A DNA stretch of 64,000 nucleotides from Shimia_B sp038528385 (lineage in GTDB: Bacteria > Pseudomonadota > Alphaproteobacteria > Rhodobacterales > Rhodobacteraceae), in contig JBCBET010000006.1 in the NCBI GenBank assembly GCA_038528385.1, forward strand, positions 124,001 through 188,000, read 5' to 3'. Shown here in pieces: positions 23,516 to 32,281 of this stretch. How positions within the stretch are numbered: the first letter of the stretch is position 1; each line of letters starts with the position of its first letter. Made by a program: the position numbers and the translations under genes. The notes beneath the pieces are model-generated. The model was not told the origin of the DNA, did not search any database, and saw only the letters and a list, made by a program, of their open reading frames with translations.

Positions 23516-25572
23516 GCCAGGAGCCCCGCGAAGGGCAGGAAGCGGACCGGCGTGCCGGGCCTGACATCCATGGCGTGATCGGGAAGCTCCACGAGCCCTT
23601 CGGCCCAGCTCAGCCCCGCGATGCGGCCCGAGCCTTCGGAGGGGTAGACCTCCGCCCGCCCGTCCCGGAGCCGGGCGCGGAGATATTCGCGCCGCCCCGC
23701 TTTCTTTGCCTTCGAGAAGGCGGCGGGGACATCCATGCCCGCGGGGCGCGCGAAGGCCCCGCCCGCGAGCCTCTCAAGGGCGGGGCGCGCGAAAATCAGC
23801 GTGCAGACCAGGGCCGCCACCGGATTGCCAGGCAGACCGAAGACCGGGACCCCGCCCCAGAGGCCGAGCGCCAGGGGACGCCCCGGCTTCACCGCGATGC
23901 GCCAGAGCGCCATGGTGCCCGTCTCGTTGAGGAGCGCGGAGACGTGGTCCTCCTCCCCCGCCGAGGCGCCGCCGGAGGTGAGGATAGCGTCCACCTCCGC
24001 CCCGTCGAGCCGCGCGCGCAGGGCGTCGCGGTCATCGGGGCAGATGCCCATATCGGTGACGGCGTAGCCCGCCCCGGAAAGGAGCGCCTTGAGCATCGGG
24101 CGGTTGGCATCGGCGATCTGTCCGGGCCCGAGGGGCGCCCCGGCCTCGCAAAGCTCGTCGCCGGTGGAGAGCACGCCCACCCGAAGCCGCCGCCGCACCG
24201 GAACCTGCCCGTGCCCCGTGGCCGCGAGAAGCGCGAGATCGGCGGGCGTGAGCCTGCGCCTGGCGGCGAGGATCGTATCGCCCTCCTCCACGTCCTCGCC
24301 CCTGGGGCGCGCATTGGCGCCGGTCTTGAGCGGCCCCTCGACGGAGATGCGCCCGGCGCTCACGCGGCAATCCTCCTCGAGCACGACGGTGGTTACCCCC
24401 TCCGGCAGCGCCGCGCCGGTCAGGATCCGGAGCGCCTGCCCCTCGGGCAGCCGACCCGCGAACGGGGCGCCCGCCGCCGCGCGCCCCGCGGCCAAGGGGA
24501 TGTGATGAAGGCCCGGCGCGAGGCCCTGGGTGAGCGCGTAGCCGTCCACGGCGGAATTCGCCGCGGGCGGATGGGCGCGCAGCGCCGCGATATCCCGGGC
24601 GAGAAAGCGACCCGCCGCGTCCTCCACGGCGCAGGTCTCGACGCCCGTGACGGGCACGAGCCTTTCGGCGAGGAGGCTCAGGGCCTCGTCCACCGGCGTC
24701 CAGTGCGTGCCCGGGGGCAGGGCGAAGCAATCGTTGGCGAGCCGCCCGTGGCGCGCGGCGGCCGCGAGCGTTGCCTCGTGACCGAGCCCGAAAATCCAGC
24801 CCTCCTCCGGCGCGTGGACATCGAGCATGGCGGAAAGCTCCTCGGGCGCGAGACGCGCGACCGCGTCGGCGAGGATGCGCACTTGTGCTGCGTCATTGAC
24901 CTCCCCCTCGCGTTGGCCGCGGGCGACCTCGGCAGCGAGGAGCGAGGGCCAGATCTCGACAAAGGCGATGGGCGCCTCCAGCGGCTCGAAGGGCCAGACG
25001 GCCACCTGGCCCGGAAACCGCGCGCGGAGCCGCGCGAGGGAAGCGATGCCGGTGAGCGCCTGGCTGCCCACGCTGCCGGCCCCGCCGAGCTGCCAGCAGG
25101 AGAACGCGCCCTTGGCTCGCCGCTCCGCCGCGCGCCATTCGCCCACGGGGAATTCCGCGGGCTTCGTTCTGGGCACGCTGCCCGCGCCGAAGGGGTCGAA
25201 CCAGAACGGGCCGTCCCCGGGGAAGCGGGCATTCATCGCGGCGGCCACCGCCATGCGGTTGCGCCCGTCGGCCGTGGTGGGCAGCGCCTCCGCGAGATGC
25301 GCCCAGAGCGCGAGCGGATCGTCCTGCCCGGTCACCGCGCGCGCGAACCCCGCCGGGTAGCCGAAGGGGAAGTCGAAGCCGATCAGAAGCCGCTCCCCGC
25401 GTTCGAGCGCGCGTTCCATGCGCGCGGCGAGGCGGTCCTCGGCCACGGGGCGGTTGCGCGCATAGACCGGCTCCTGCCCGGCTTCGCCGATCCAGATCGC
25501 GTCCTTCTTGGGCGTCGTGCCCCGGTCGCCGCCGCCGGACCAATCCACCATGACGATGGCGTCCCAGGTCAC
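23512..25572 (-). CDS. moeA: MoeA molybdopterin molybdotransferase with N-terminal DUF429-like domain
   Basis: A 686-residue two-part protein. The C-terminal 400 residues are MoeA, which inserts molybdate into adenylylated molybdopterin: PAANSAVDGYALTQG, STGDELCEAG, LTSGGASAGEEDHV and FGLPGNPVAALVC are all present. The first 270 residues form a separate domain with VMVDWSGGG, IGFDFPFGYP, FVEIWPS and NDAAQVRILADAV, matching the spacing of DUF429-like RNase H-fold proteins. The domain role is unknown. It starts at GTG inside the mobB stop (GTGA). MoeA usually is about 400 residues, so this is a fusion. Confidence 0.88.
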   Translation of the reverse strand: MTWDAIVMVDWSGGGDRGTTPKKDAIWIGEAGQEPVYARNRPVAEDRLAARMERALERGERLLIGFDFPFGYPAGFARAVTGQDDPLALWAHLAEALPTTADGRNRMAVAAAMNARFPGDGPFWFDPFGAGSVPRTKPAEFPVGEWRAAERRAKGAFSCWQLGGAGSVGSQALTGIASLARLRARFPGQVAVWPFEPLEAPIAFVEIWPSLLAAEVARGQREGEVNDAAQVRILADAVARLAPEELSAMLDVHAPEEGWIFGLGHEATLAAAARHGRLANDCFALPPGTHWTPVDEALSLLAERLVPVTGVETCAVEDAAGRFLARDIAALRAHPPAANSAVDGYALTQGLAPGLHHIPLAAGRAAAGAPFAGRLPEGQALRILTGAALPEGVTTVVLEEDCRVSAGRISVEGPLKTGANARPRGEDVEEGDTILAARRRLTPADLALLAATGHGQVPVRRRLRVGVLSTGDELCEAGAPLGPGQIADANRPMLKALLSGAGYAVTDMGICPDDRDALRARLDGAEVDAILTSGGASAGEEDHVSALLNETGTMALWRIAVKPGRPLALGLWGGVPVFGLPGNPVAALVCTLIFARPALERLAGGAFARPAGMDVPAAFSKAKKAGRREYLRARLRDGRAEVYPSEGSGRIAGLSWAEGLVELPDHAMDVRPGTPVRFLPFAGLLA

Positions 25573-26060
25573 CGGGCAAGCTCCGCGAGGATGAAATCGG
25601 CGATCTCGGCTGTTGCGTCGAGGTCGAAGCGGGGGCAGGCCACGTTGAGGAGTGCGTCGCTCGCCACGGCGCGGATCGTGGGATCGCCGGGGGCGAGCGG
25701 CGGGTGGCCCGTCTCCGCGCGCCAGGCCTCGATCTTGGGATGCGCGGCGGTCTTCCAGCCCTCCACCAGCACGAGGTCGACGGGCGAAAGCTTGGCCAGC
25801 AAGGCGGGAAGCGGCGGCGCCTCGGCCCCGCGGAGCTCGGCCATGAGCGCCCACCGGTCGCGCCCGGCCACGAGCACCTCCTGCGCGCCGGCCACGCGGT
25901 GGCGGTGGCTGTCCTTGCCCGCGTGATCGACGTCAAAGGCGTGGTGGGCGTGCTTGAGCGTGCTCACCGTGCGCCCGCGCGCGGCGATCTCGGCCACGAG
26001 ACGCTCCATGAGCCCCGTCTTGCCAGCGTTCTTCCAGCCGACGACGCCGAAAACCTTCAC
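25569..26060 (-). CDS. mobB: molybdopterin-guanine dinucleotide biosynthesis adaptor MobB
   Basis: A 163-residue P-loop GTP-binding protein that assists MobA in making the guanine dinucleotide form of molybdenum cofactor. Walker A is GWKNAGKT at residues 8-15, followed by the MobB-typical STLKHAHHAFDVDHAGKDS and VDLVLVEGWK. The ATG overlaps the mobA stop by 4 nt and its stop overlaps the moeA GTG by 4 nt. Confidence 0.93.
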   Translation of the reverse strand: MKVFGVVGWKNAGKTGLMERLVAEIAARGRTVSTLKHAHHAFDVDHAGKDSHRHRVAGAQEVLVAGRDRWALMAELRGAEAPPLPALLAKLSPVDLVLVEGWKTAAHPKIEAWRAETGHPPLAPGDPTIRAVASDALLNVACPRFDLDATAEIADFILAELAR

Positions 26061-26653
26061 AGCATCTCCTCGGCCTGGGCGAGGTCCTCGGGCGTGTTGA
26101 TGTTGAAGAAGGCGCCGTCGTCGAAGGCGGCGGTGGCGGCGCCGTGGCTGTCGGTCCAGAGCACCACCTTGCGCAGCCCCTGCCCCAGCGCGGAGCGGAG
26201 ATCCTCGCGCAGCGCCACGGGCCAGTAGCCGAAGGTCGGGTGGCGGTTCGTGCGCCCGCCCTCCCAGGTGGCGGCGAGCGCGATGGGGGTGACGGCCCGC
26301 GTCGCGGCGCGTTCCAGCCGCTCGGCGAGGTCCATGGGAAAGAACGGCGTGTCGGCGGCGGCGGTGACGATGTGCGAGGCCCCCACGTCATGGGCCCAGT
26401 CGAGCCCGGCAAGGACGCCCGCGAGCGGCCCCGGCTGGTCCGCGATACTGTCGGCGACGATGGGCAGCCCGAAATCGTAGTAGCGCCGCGCATCGCCATT
26501 GGCGTTGATCGCGAGCCCGGCCACCTGACCCTCGAGCCGTTCGATGACGCGGTCCATGAGGGTGCGCCCGCCGAGCTCGAGAAGGCCCTTGTCGACCCCG
26601 CCCATGCGCGCGCCCTTGCCGCCCGCGAGGATCACACCCACGGGCAGCTTCAT
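26057..26653 (-). CDS. mobA: molybdenum cofactor guanylyltransferase MobA
   Basis: Transfers GMP to molybdopterin, forming the bis-MGD cofactor used by formate dehydrogenases, DMSO reductase-type enzymes and nitrate reductases. The 198-residue protein starts MKLPVGVILAGGKGARMGG with the nucleotide-binding loop LAGGKGxRMGG and has AADTPFFP with the metal-binding Asp. A much longer frame upstream is a shadow of fdhD. It overlaps the fdhD stop and the mobB start by 4 nt each. Confidence 0.94.
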   Translation of the reverse strand: MKLPVGVILAGGKGARMGGVDKGLLELGGRTLMDRVIERLEGQVAGLAINANGDARRYYDFGLPIVADSIADQPGPLAGVLAGLDWAHDVGASHIVTAAADTPFFPMDLAERLERAATRAVTPIALAATWEGGRTNRHPTFGYWPVALREDLRSALGQGLRKVVLWTDSHGAATAAFDDGAFFNINTPEDLAQAEEML

Positions 26654-27474
26654 GGGCGCACGAGCCTGCCCGCGCCGCTCAGGCAGGCGTAGCGGCGGCC
26701 TTTCAGGCGGCCGATGAGCGTGAGGCCCACCTCTTGCGCGATCTCCACGCCCCAGGCGGTGAAGCCCGAGCGGGAGGCCAACACCGGAATGCCCATGAGC
26801 GCGCATTTGATCACCATCTCGGAGGTGAGACGGCCCGTAGTATAGAGGATCTTGTCCGCGCCGCTCACCCCCTCCGCGCGCATCCAGCCCGCCACCTTGT
26901 CCACCGCGTTGTGGCGCCCGACATCCTCCATGTAGACGCGGGGGCGGTCCCCTTCGCAGAGCACAGTGCCGTGGATCGCCCCGGCCGAGAGGTAGAGCGA
27001 GGGCGTGCGGTTGATCTTCTCCGAGAGCGTGAAGAGCCAGCTTTCGCGGAGCTCGGCCCGGGGCAGCGTGAGGCCCTCGAGGCCCGCCATCATGTCCCCG
27101 AAGACGGTGCCCACGGCACAGCCCGACGTGCGGGTCTTTCGCGCGAGCTTGTCCTCGTGGTCGGTCTCCTCGGCGGTGCGCACCACGACCGCCGCGACCT
27201 CCGCGTCGAAATCCACGCCGGTGACGCGATCCGTGGCCGAGAGCATCCCCTGGTTCGCAAGAAAGCCCAGCGCGAGGTAGTCCGGGTAGTCGCCGATGGT
27301 CATGGCGGTCACGATCTCGCGGCCGTTCAGAAAGATCGTCAGCGGACGCTCCTCCACCACGCGGAGGTCGTGGGGCGCGCCCGACGCGTCCACCGCGCGC
27401 ACCATGCGCGTGAGCCCCGCGCGGTCGGGATCCGGCGCGATGATATAGTCCGAGGCGATATCGAGCGTGGCCAT
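26650..27474 (-). CDS. fdhD: formate dehydrogenase accessory sulfurtransferase FdhD
   Basis: Delivers sulfur to the molybdenum of formate dehydrogenase. The 274-residue protein has ERPLTIFLNGREIVTAM near the N-terminus, the cysteine-loop region TSGCAVGTVFGD with a single Cys rather than a CxxC pair, and the late motif MEDVGRHNAVDKV. ATGs 6 nt apart are both possible; the later has better Shine-Dalgarno spacing. First gene of the fdhD-mobA-mobB-moeA-GNAT operon, each overlapping the next by 4 nt. The formate dehydrogenase itself is not in the window. Confidence 0.92.
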   Translation of the reverse strand: MATLDIASDYIIAPDPDRAGLTRMVRAVDASGAPHDLRVVEERPLTIFLNGREIVTAMTIGDYPDYLALGFLANQGMLSATDRVTGVDFDAEVAAVVVRTAEETDHEDKLARKTRTSGCAVGTVFGDMMAGLEGLTLPRAELRESWLFTLSEKINRTPSLYLSAGAIHGTVLCEGDRPRVYMEDVGRHNAVDKVAGWMRAEGVSGADKILYTTGRLTSEMVIKCALMGIPVLASRSGFTAWGVEIAQEVGLTLIGRLKGRRYACLSGAGRLVRP

Positions 27475-27531
27475 TTGCATCCACTCATGCTGCGGGATAG
27501 CGATGCTGTCGCGGCAGGTTAGGAGAGGATC

Positions 27532-28239
27532 GTGGGGGAGACCACCCGGAAAGCGGCTTTCAGGCTGGGCATCCGGCACGGCCTGCCGTTCGTCGTCCTG
27601 CTCGTGCCGTTCGCGGTGCTCTTTGGCGTCGTGGCAACCGAGGCAGGGCTCTCCGTCATCGAGGTCCTGAGCTTTTCCGTCATCGTCGTCGCAGGCGCGG
27701 CGCAGTTCACGGCGGTGGCCATGATGCAGGACGCGGTGCCCACGCTCATCGTCATTCTCACCGCGCTGGCGGTGAACCTGCGCATGGCCATGTATTCGGC
27801 GGCGCTCACGCCCCATCTGGGGCAGGCGCCCTTCTGGCAGCGGGCCTTCATCGCCTATTTCATGGTGGACCAGGCCTTTGCGCTGGCCTCCGTCACCTAC
27901 GAGGAGCGCACGGATTGGTCCGTGGCCGAGAAGGTGGCCTATTACTTCGGGGTGATCGTGCCCGTGGCGCCGTGCTGGTACCTCGCGACGCTCGGCGGGG
28001 CGCTCGTGGGCGAGGCGGTGCCGGAGGCGCTGGCGCTCGATTTCGCGCTGCCCATCGTCTTTCTCGCGCTCATCGCGCCGGCGCTGCGGACGGCAGCCCA
28101 TGTGGCGGCGGCGGGGACCTCCATCGTCGTGGCGCTTCTCCTGGCGTGGCTGCCCTACGGGCTCGGGCTGCTCGTGGCCGCGCTTCTGGCCATGATTGTG
28201 GGCGCACGCGTTGAGCTCTGGCAGGAGGCGCGGCGGTGA
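27532..28239 (+). CDS. azlC: branched-chain amino acid exporter, large subunit AzlC
   Basis: A 235-residue membrane protein of the AzlC/YgaZ family, which with AzlD exports branched-chain amino acids. It has the family N-terminal pattern GLPFVVLLVPFAVLFGVVA, then GAAQFTAVAMM and LTALAVNLRMAMYSAALTPH. It starts at GTG after AGGAGAGG. Its stop overlaps the azlD GTG by 4 nt. It is divergent from fdhD with 57 bp between. Confidence 0.88.
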   Translation: MGETTRKAAFRLGIRHGLPFVVLLVPFAVLFGVVATEAGLSVIEVLSFSVIVVAGAAQFTAVAMMQDAVPTLIVILTALAVNLRMAMYSAALTPHLGQAPFWQRAFIAYFMVDQAFALASVTYEERTDWSVAEKVAYYFGVIVPVAPCWYLATLGGALVGEAVPEALALDFALPIVFLALIAPALRTAAHVAAAGTSIVVALLLAWLPYGLGLLVAALLAMIVGARVELWQEARR

Positions 28240-28565
28240 TCGAGGCGCCGGACTGGCAGATCTGGACGGTGATCCTGGCGCTCGGGATCGGGAGCTACGC
28301 GCTTAGGCTCTCGTTTCTCGGGATCATCGGGGCCCGCGCGCAGCCGCCCTGGGTGCTGCGGCACCTGCGCTACACGGCGGTGGCCGTCCTGCCAGGGCTC
28401 GTGGCGCCCGCCGTGATTTGGCCGGAGGCCACGGGCGGCGAGGTCGATCCCGCGCGCCTATCGGCGGCGGTCGTCACCTGCGCGGTGGGCTATCTGAGCG
28501 GCAACGTCGTGGCGGCCGTGGCGGCGGGCGCGGCCACGCTCTACGCGCTGCTCTGGCTGCTCTAG
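28236..28565 (+). CDS. azlD: branched-chain amino acid exporter, small subunit AzlD
   Basis: A 109-residue protein with four hydrophobic segments. ILALGIGSYALRLSFLGIIG and LRYTAVAVLPGLVAPAVI match the AzlD/YgaH family. It is translationally coupled to azlC (GTGA overlap). Its TAG stop shares the four bases CTAG with the TAG stop of the convergent lipoprotein gene. Confidence 0.87.
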   Translation: MIEAPDWQIWTVILALGIGSYALRLSFLGIIGARAQPPWVLRHLRYTAVAVLPGLVAPAVIWPEATGGEVDPARLSAAVVTCAVGYLSGNVVAAVAAGAATLYALLWLL

Positions 28566-29164
28566 AGGCTCGCGGTTTCCCAGAACTTCTCCTTGTCGGC
28601 GTCGTCGTTCTGGCGGAATTCGAGCCGGGTGACGGCGGGATGGCCGAGAAGCTGGTCATGGAGGTTGTTGGGAAACCAGGTGGGGCGCACGCGAAACGGC
28701 AGGCCGGGCGCCCGCGCGAGCACGCTGGAGACCGAGCGGGTGCAGAACGCGTCCGGCACCGGCCCCTCCCGGCGCACGTCCTCGAGGATGTGCTGCGCCG
28801 TCGATGGCGGCACCTGCGCAATCTGGAGCGTGGTCCAGAAGGTCGTCCGTGTGTGGTAATCGACGAAGGCGCGGCGCGCGCTCTCGGTCATGCCGTAGAT
28901 CACGTCGTGCTGCTCTGGCAGCTTGGGATGCGCGAAGGTGCCCGCCGGGTCGAAGGCCACCCGCTGATCGGCATGAATGAGGAGCGCGCTATGGGCCCCG
29001 TAATCTGAGCCCGCATTGAACGAGGTGAAAACCTCGATGCGCGTGGGCCCCGTCGTGGGAACGAAAGCCTGGGACACCCGCGCGGGCGGCTCGAAGACCC
29101 TGGGTTTCGTCGAACACGCCGCCAGAAGGGCCGGAGCCCCGAGCACGAAAGCCCGTCGATCCAT
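28562..29164 (-). CDS. hypothetical lipoprotein, possible permuted papain-like fold
   Basis: A 200-residue protein. The N-terminus MDRRAFVLGAPALLAACS has paired arginines and a lipobox with Cys17, so it is a lipoprotein, possibly Tat-exported. His58 in YGAHSALLI and Cys141 in AFCTRSVSSVL are spaced like the catalytic His and Cys of circularly permuted NlpC/P60 (YiiX-like) proteins. That assignment is inference. It lies 5 bp downstream of the cytochrome oxidase subunit IV gene on the same strand. Confidence 0.7.
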   Translation of the reverse strand: MDRRAFVLGAPALLAACSTKPRVFEPPARVSQAFVPTTGPTRIEVFTSFNAGSDYGAHSALLIHADQRVAFDPAGTFAHPKLPEQHDVIYGMTESARRAFVDYHTRTTFWTTLQIAQVPPSTAQHILEDVRREGPVPDAFCTRSVSSVLARAPGLPFRVRPTWFPNNLHDQLLGHPAVTRLEFRQNDDADKEKFWETASL

Positions 29165-29169
29165 GGCGG

Positions 29170-29319
29170 TCAGCCGTTGACGAGGTAGAGCAGGATCAGC
29201 GCCACGATGCAGACCGCCATCCCGCGGCCCACGTAGAACAGGAAGGCCTCGAACGTCTTTTGCTGGTCCTCGATGTTCATCGTGCCGTGTTCGTGCTTTT
29301 CGGCGTGGTCGTCGGCCAT
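29170..29319 (-). CDS. aa3-type cytochrome c oxidase subunit IV
   Basis: A 49-residue single-membrane-helix protein, the small fourth subunit of Rhodobacter/Paracoccus-type aa3 oxidase. The charged N-terminus MADDHAEKHEHGTMNIEDQQ is followed by KTFEAFLFYVGRGMAVCIV and ends LLYLVNG. In structures it packs against subunits I and III, and its role is minor. The ATG has GGAGAGAG upstream. The main oxidase genes are not in this window. Confidence 0.88.
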   Translation of the reverse strand: MADDHAEKHEHGTMNIEDQQKTFEAFLFYVGRGMAVCIVALILLYLVNG

Positions 29320-29415
29320 GGGTCTCTCTCCGGTTAGCTTTGGGCTTGGATATCTCCGCGCGCGCGCCCTGTCACGGTGCCAAAGCCGCGCAGCGCGCGC
29401 TGTGATCCCGAGGGC

Positions 29416-30462
29416 TCAGGCCGCTCGGTAGAGATAGGCGCCCGTATCGCTGAGCTGACGCGTGACGGCGCCGGTATGAAAGAGGTGCTGGCAATGGGCG
29501 AAGGCCTCCACGAGGGCCAGCCCGTATTCGCCGGCGCCGATCTCACGCTTGAAGATGGGGGCGAAGGTCTCCCCCGCCGTGGCGGGCGTCTCGAGATGGG
29601 CGAGGAGGCGGGAGAGGACGCCGTGATGGTTGTCCACGAGCTGCCGCAGCCGCAGCGGGAGCCCCAAGAACGGCCGTTTGTGCCCCGGCAGCGCCAGGTG
29701 GTGCGGACCCGCATGCTCGGCAAAGCGGGTGCAGGAGGCGATCCAGTCGGCGACGGGGTCGGCCTCGGGCTCCGTGGGATAGACGCCGATATTGGGGCTG
29801 ATGCCCGGGATGACCTGGTCGCCGGTGATCACGAGCCCGTCATCGCGGGACCAGAAGGTGGCGTGGTCCGGCGCGTGGCCCGCGCCCAGCCGCACGTCCC
29901 AGGTCCGCCCGCCGAAGCGGATCGCGTCGCCCTCGCTCACCCGCGTGAAGCCCAGCGGCATGGGCGCGACCACATCGGCGAAATTGAAGGGGCGGTCGTT
30001 CAGGCGTTTTTCGAGCACCGCCGGGGCCATGCCCGCGCGCCGGTAGAAGCGGACGGTTTCCTCGGGGTAGCGCTCCTCGACGTCGAGCGTGAGCATCCGC
30101 GCCGTGAGCCAGGCCGTGCGCGTCATCAAAAGCTCCGCCCCGTCCCGCTGGAAGCGCCCGGCATAGCCCACGTGATCGGGATGGTGGTGGGTGCAAATGA
30201 GGCGGGTGACGGGCTTGCCCGCCAGGGGCCCGCTCAAAAGCGCCTCGAGCGCCGCCTCGCCGCGCGGCCAGCGGAGCCCTGCATCCACCAGCGTCCAGCT
30301 TGCGCCCTCGTCGAAGGCGTAGAGATTGACGTGGTCAAGCGCCATGGGCAGCGGGAAGCGAAGCCAGAGCACGCCCGGCGCGATCTCCACGCCCTCGCCG
30401 GGCGCCGGCGGCGTTTCCACCGGGTAGCTCAGGAGCGCGGCTTCCGCGTGCCGGTCGTCCAT
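29416..30462 (-). CDS. metallo-beta-lactamase fold hydrolase
   Basis: A 348-residue MBL-fold protein. The zinc motif is THHHPDHVG (HxHxDH) near residue 93, with further ligands plausible in GAGHAPDHATF and GDQVIP, and PGHKRPF toward the C-terminus. Such proteins hydrolyse thioesters, lactones or related substrates; some relatives are glyoxalase-like. It lies 20 nt downstream of the acyl-CoA dehydrogenase gene on the same strand, so a thioesterase-like role in the same pathway is possible but unproven. Confidence 0.83.
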   Translation of the reverse strand: MDDRHAEAALLSYPVETPPAPGEGVEIAPGVLWLRFPLPMALDHVNLYAFDEGASWTLVDAGLRWPRGEAALEALLSGPLAGKPVTRLICTHHHPDHVGYAGRFQRDGAELLMTRTAWLTARMLTLDVEERYPEETVRFYRRAGMAPAVLEKRLNDRPFNFADVVAPMPLGFTRVSEGDAIRFGGRTWDVRLGAGHAPDHATFWSRDDGLVITGDQVIPGISPNIGVYPTEPEADPVADWIASCTRFAEHAGPHHLALPGHKRPFLGLPLRLRQLVDNHHGVLSRLLAHLETPATAGETFAPIFKREIGAGEYGLALVEAFAHCQHLFHTGAVTRQLSDTGAYLYRAA

Positions 30463-30482
30463 GGTCGCCGCCCGGGCGGGCG

Positions 30483-32195
30483 TCAGGCCGCGAGCTCGTC
30501 GGCGCTCAGCGCGTAGATGCCCTCGGCCCCGGCCTTGGCATGGGCGAAATGCCCCAGATGCTGCGGCAGGAGACGCTCGATGTAGAACCGCGCCATCTTG
30601 GCACGCGTCTCGTCGCCCGCCATGGCGGCCTTGAGGTGGAAATGCGCGCCGAGCACGCGGGCAAAGCCCATCATGTAAGGCACCGCACCGGCGAAGCGGT
30701 CGTTCATGTTGCCCTGCGCGAGGAGCCAGTCCGTGGTCTCCGAAAGCGTCTCGCAGGCGTGCCAGACGGCCTTGGCGAGGTCGGGGAAGCGACCTTTCGC
30801 TGCCTCCGCGGCGTTTTCGATCTCCTCGAAGAGCGCGTTCGCCGCCTCGCCGCCATCCATCATCTTGCGCGCCACGAGGTCCATGGCCTGGATGCCGTTC
30901 GTCCCCTCGTAGATCGTGGTGATGCGGACGTCGCGGCTGTATTGCGCGGCGCCCGTTTCCTCCACGAAGCCCATGCCGCCGTGGATCTGCACGCCCTGCT
31001 CGGCCACGTCGATGCCGACCTCGGAACCGAAGGACTTCGCGATGGGTGTGAGGAGCGCGGCGCGCGCCTTCCAGGCCTTGTCATCCGTGGCCGTGGCCAT
31101 GTCGATGGCCTGCGCGCAGGCCACGCCGATGCAGCGCGCCGCGAAGATGTCGGCCTTCATGGAGGTGAGCATGCGGCGCACGTCGGCGTGATCGACGATG
31201 GTCCCCCGCCCGCCTTCGAGGCCGCTTTTGCCCTGCGTGCGGTCCATCGCGTAGGCCAGCGCGTGCTGGTAGGCGCCCTCGGCCACGCCGATGCCCTGCA
31301 TCCCGACACCAAGTCGGGCATTGTTCATCATGGTGAACATGCAGGCCATGCCGTTGTGCTCTTCGCCCACGAGCCAGCCGCGCGCGCCGTCGAACTCCAT
31401 GACGCAGGTGGGCGAGCCGTGGATGCCGAGTTTGTGCTCGAGGCTCACGACACGCAGCGAGTTGCGCTCGCCCGGCGTGCCGTCCTCGTTGGGAATGAAC
31501 TTCGGCACCATGAAGAGCGTGATGCCCTTGGGCCCGGGCACGCCGTCCGGCAGCCGGGCGAGGACGAGGTGGCAGGTATTCTCGACGAAATCGCTGTCAC
31601 CCCAGGTGATGTAGATCTTCTGGCCCGTGATCTTGTAGGAGCCGTCGCCCTGCGGCTCGGCCTTCGTGCGCAGCGCACCCACGTCGGAGCCCGCCTGCGG
31701 CTCGGTCAGGTTCATGGTGCCGGACCATTGCCCGCTCACCAGCTTGTCAAGGTAGGTTGCCTTGATCTGGTCGGAGGCGTGGTGCTCCAACGCCTCGATC
31801 TGCCCCTGCGACAGGAGCGGCAGGAGATGGAGCGAGATGCAGGCCCCCGCCATCATGTCGTTCCAGGCCGACGCGACACCCATCGGCAGCCCCATGCCGC
31901 CACTCTCCGCCTGCGCGGAGATGCCGACCCAGCCGCCGTCCTTGATCGCGTCATAGCCCGCCGCAAAGCGCGGGGGCGTCCGCACGACCCCGTTCTCGAG
32001 CCTTGCCGGGTTCTGATCGCCATGGCGCTGGAGCGGCGCGATCACCTCGTCGCACATCTTGCCGGCCTCGGTGAGCACGGCGTCGAGGAGATCGGGCTGC
32101 GCCTCGGCGAAGCGCTCCGTGGCGGCGACGGGAGCCATGGGCACCACGGCGTCGAAAATGAACTGGTAGTCGGACACAGGAGAGCGATAGGGCAT
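30483..32195 (-). CDS. acyl-CoA dehydrogenase with C-terminal extension (FadE/DmdC-like)
   Basis: A 570-residue FAD-dependent acyl-CoA dehydrogenase, longer than the usual 380 residues because of an extra C-terminal helical domain. MNLTEPQAGSDVGALRT and QKIYITWGDSDF are the FAD/substrate regions, and GVQIHGGMGFVEETGAAQYSRDVR is the late family motif. This type includes the methylmercaptopropionyl-CoA dehydrogenase DmdC of DMSP degradation as well as FadE-type enzymes; the substrate cannot be settled here. Electrons would go through ETF to the ETF-QO at 18684-20336. The start is set by MPYRSPVSDYQFIF. Confidence 0.9.
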   Translation of the reverse strand: MPYRSPVSDYQFIFDAVVPMAPVAATERFAEAQPDLLDAVLTEAGKMCDEVIAPLQRHGDQNPARLENGVVRTPPRFAAGYDAIKDGGWVGISAQAESGGMGLPMGVASAWNDMMAGACISLHLLPLLSQGQIEALEHHASDQIKATYLDKLVSGQWSGTMNLTEPQAGSDVGALRTKAEPQGDGSYKITGQKIYITWGDSDFVENTCHLVLARLPDGVPGPKGITLFMVPKFIPNEDGTPGERNSLRVVSLEHKLGIHGSPTCVMEFDGARGWLVGEEHNGMACMFTMMNNARLGVGMQGIGVAEGAYQHALAYAMDRTQGKSGLEGGRGTIVDHADVRRMLTSMKADIFAARCIGVACAQAIDMATATDDKAWKARAALLTPIAKSFGSEVGIDVAEQGVQIHGGMGFVEETGAAQYSRDVRITTIYEGTNGIQAMDLVARKMMDGGEAANALFEEIENAAEAAKGRFPDLAKAVWHACETLSETTDWLLAQGNMNDRFAGAVPYMMGFARVLGAHFHLKAAMAGDETRAKMARFYIERLLPQHLGHFAHAKAGAEGIYALSADELAA

Positions 32196-32281
32196 CTCAT
32201 CCTCGCGGGCTGGTGCGGATTTCAATTGGTTGACCTGCACGTTATATGCGGCCACGTGCGAAGCAATGGAAACGCGGCGTC

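Noticed and set aside
26650..28101. Extension of fdhD to 483 codons
   Set aside because: The added part is the complement of azlC and does not resemble FdhD.
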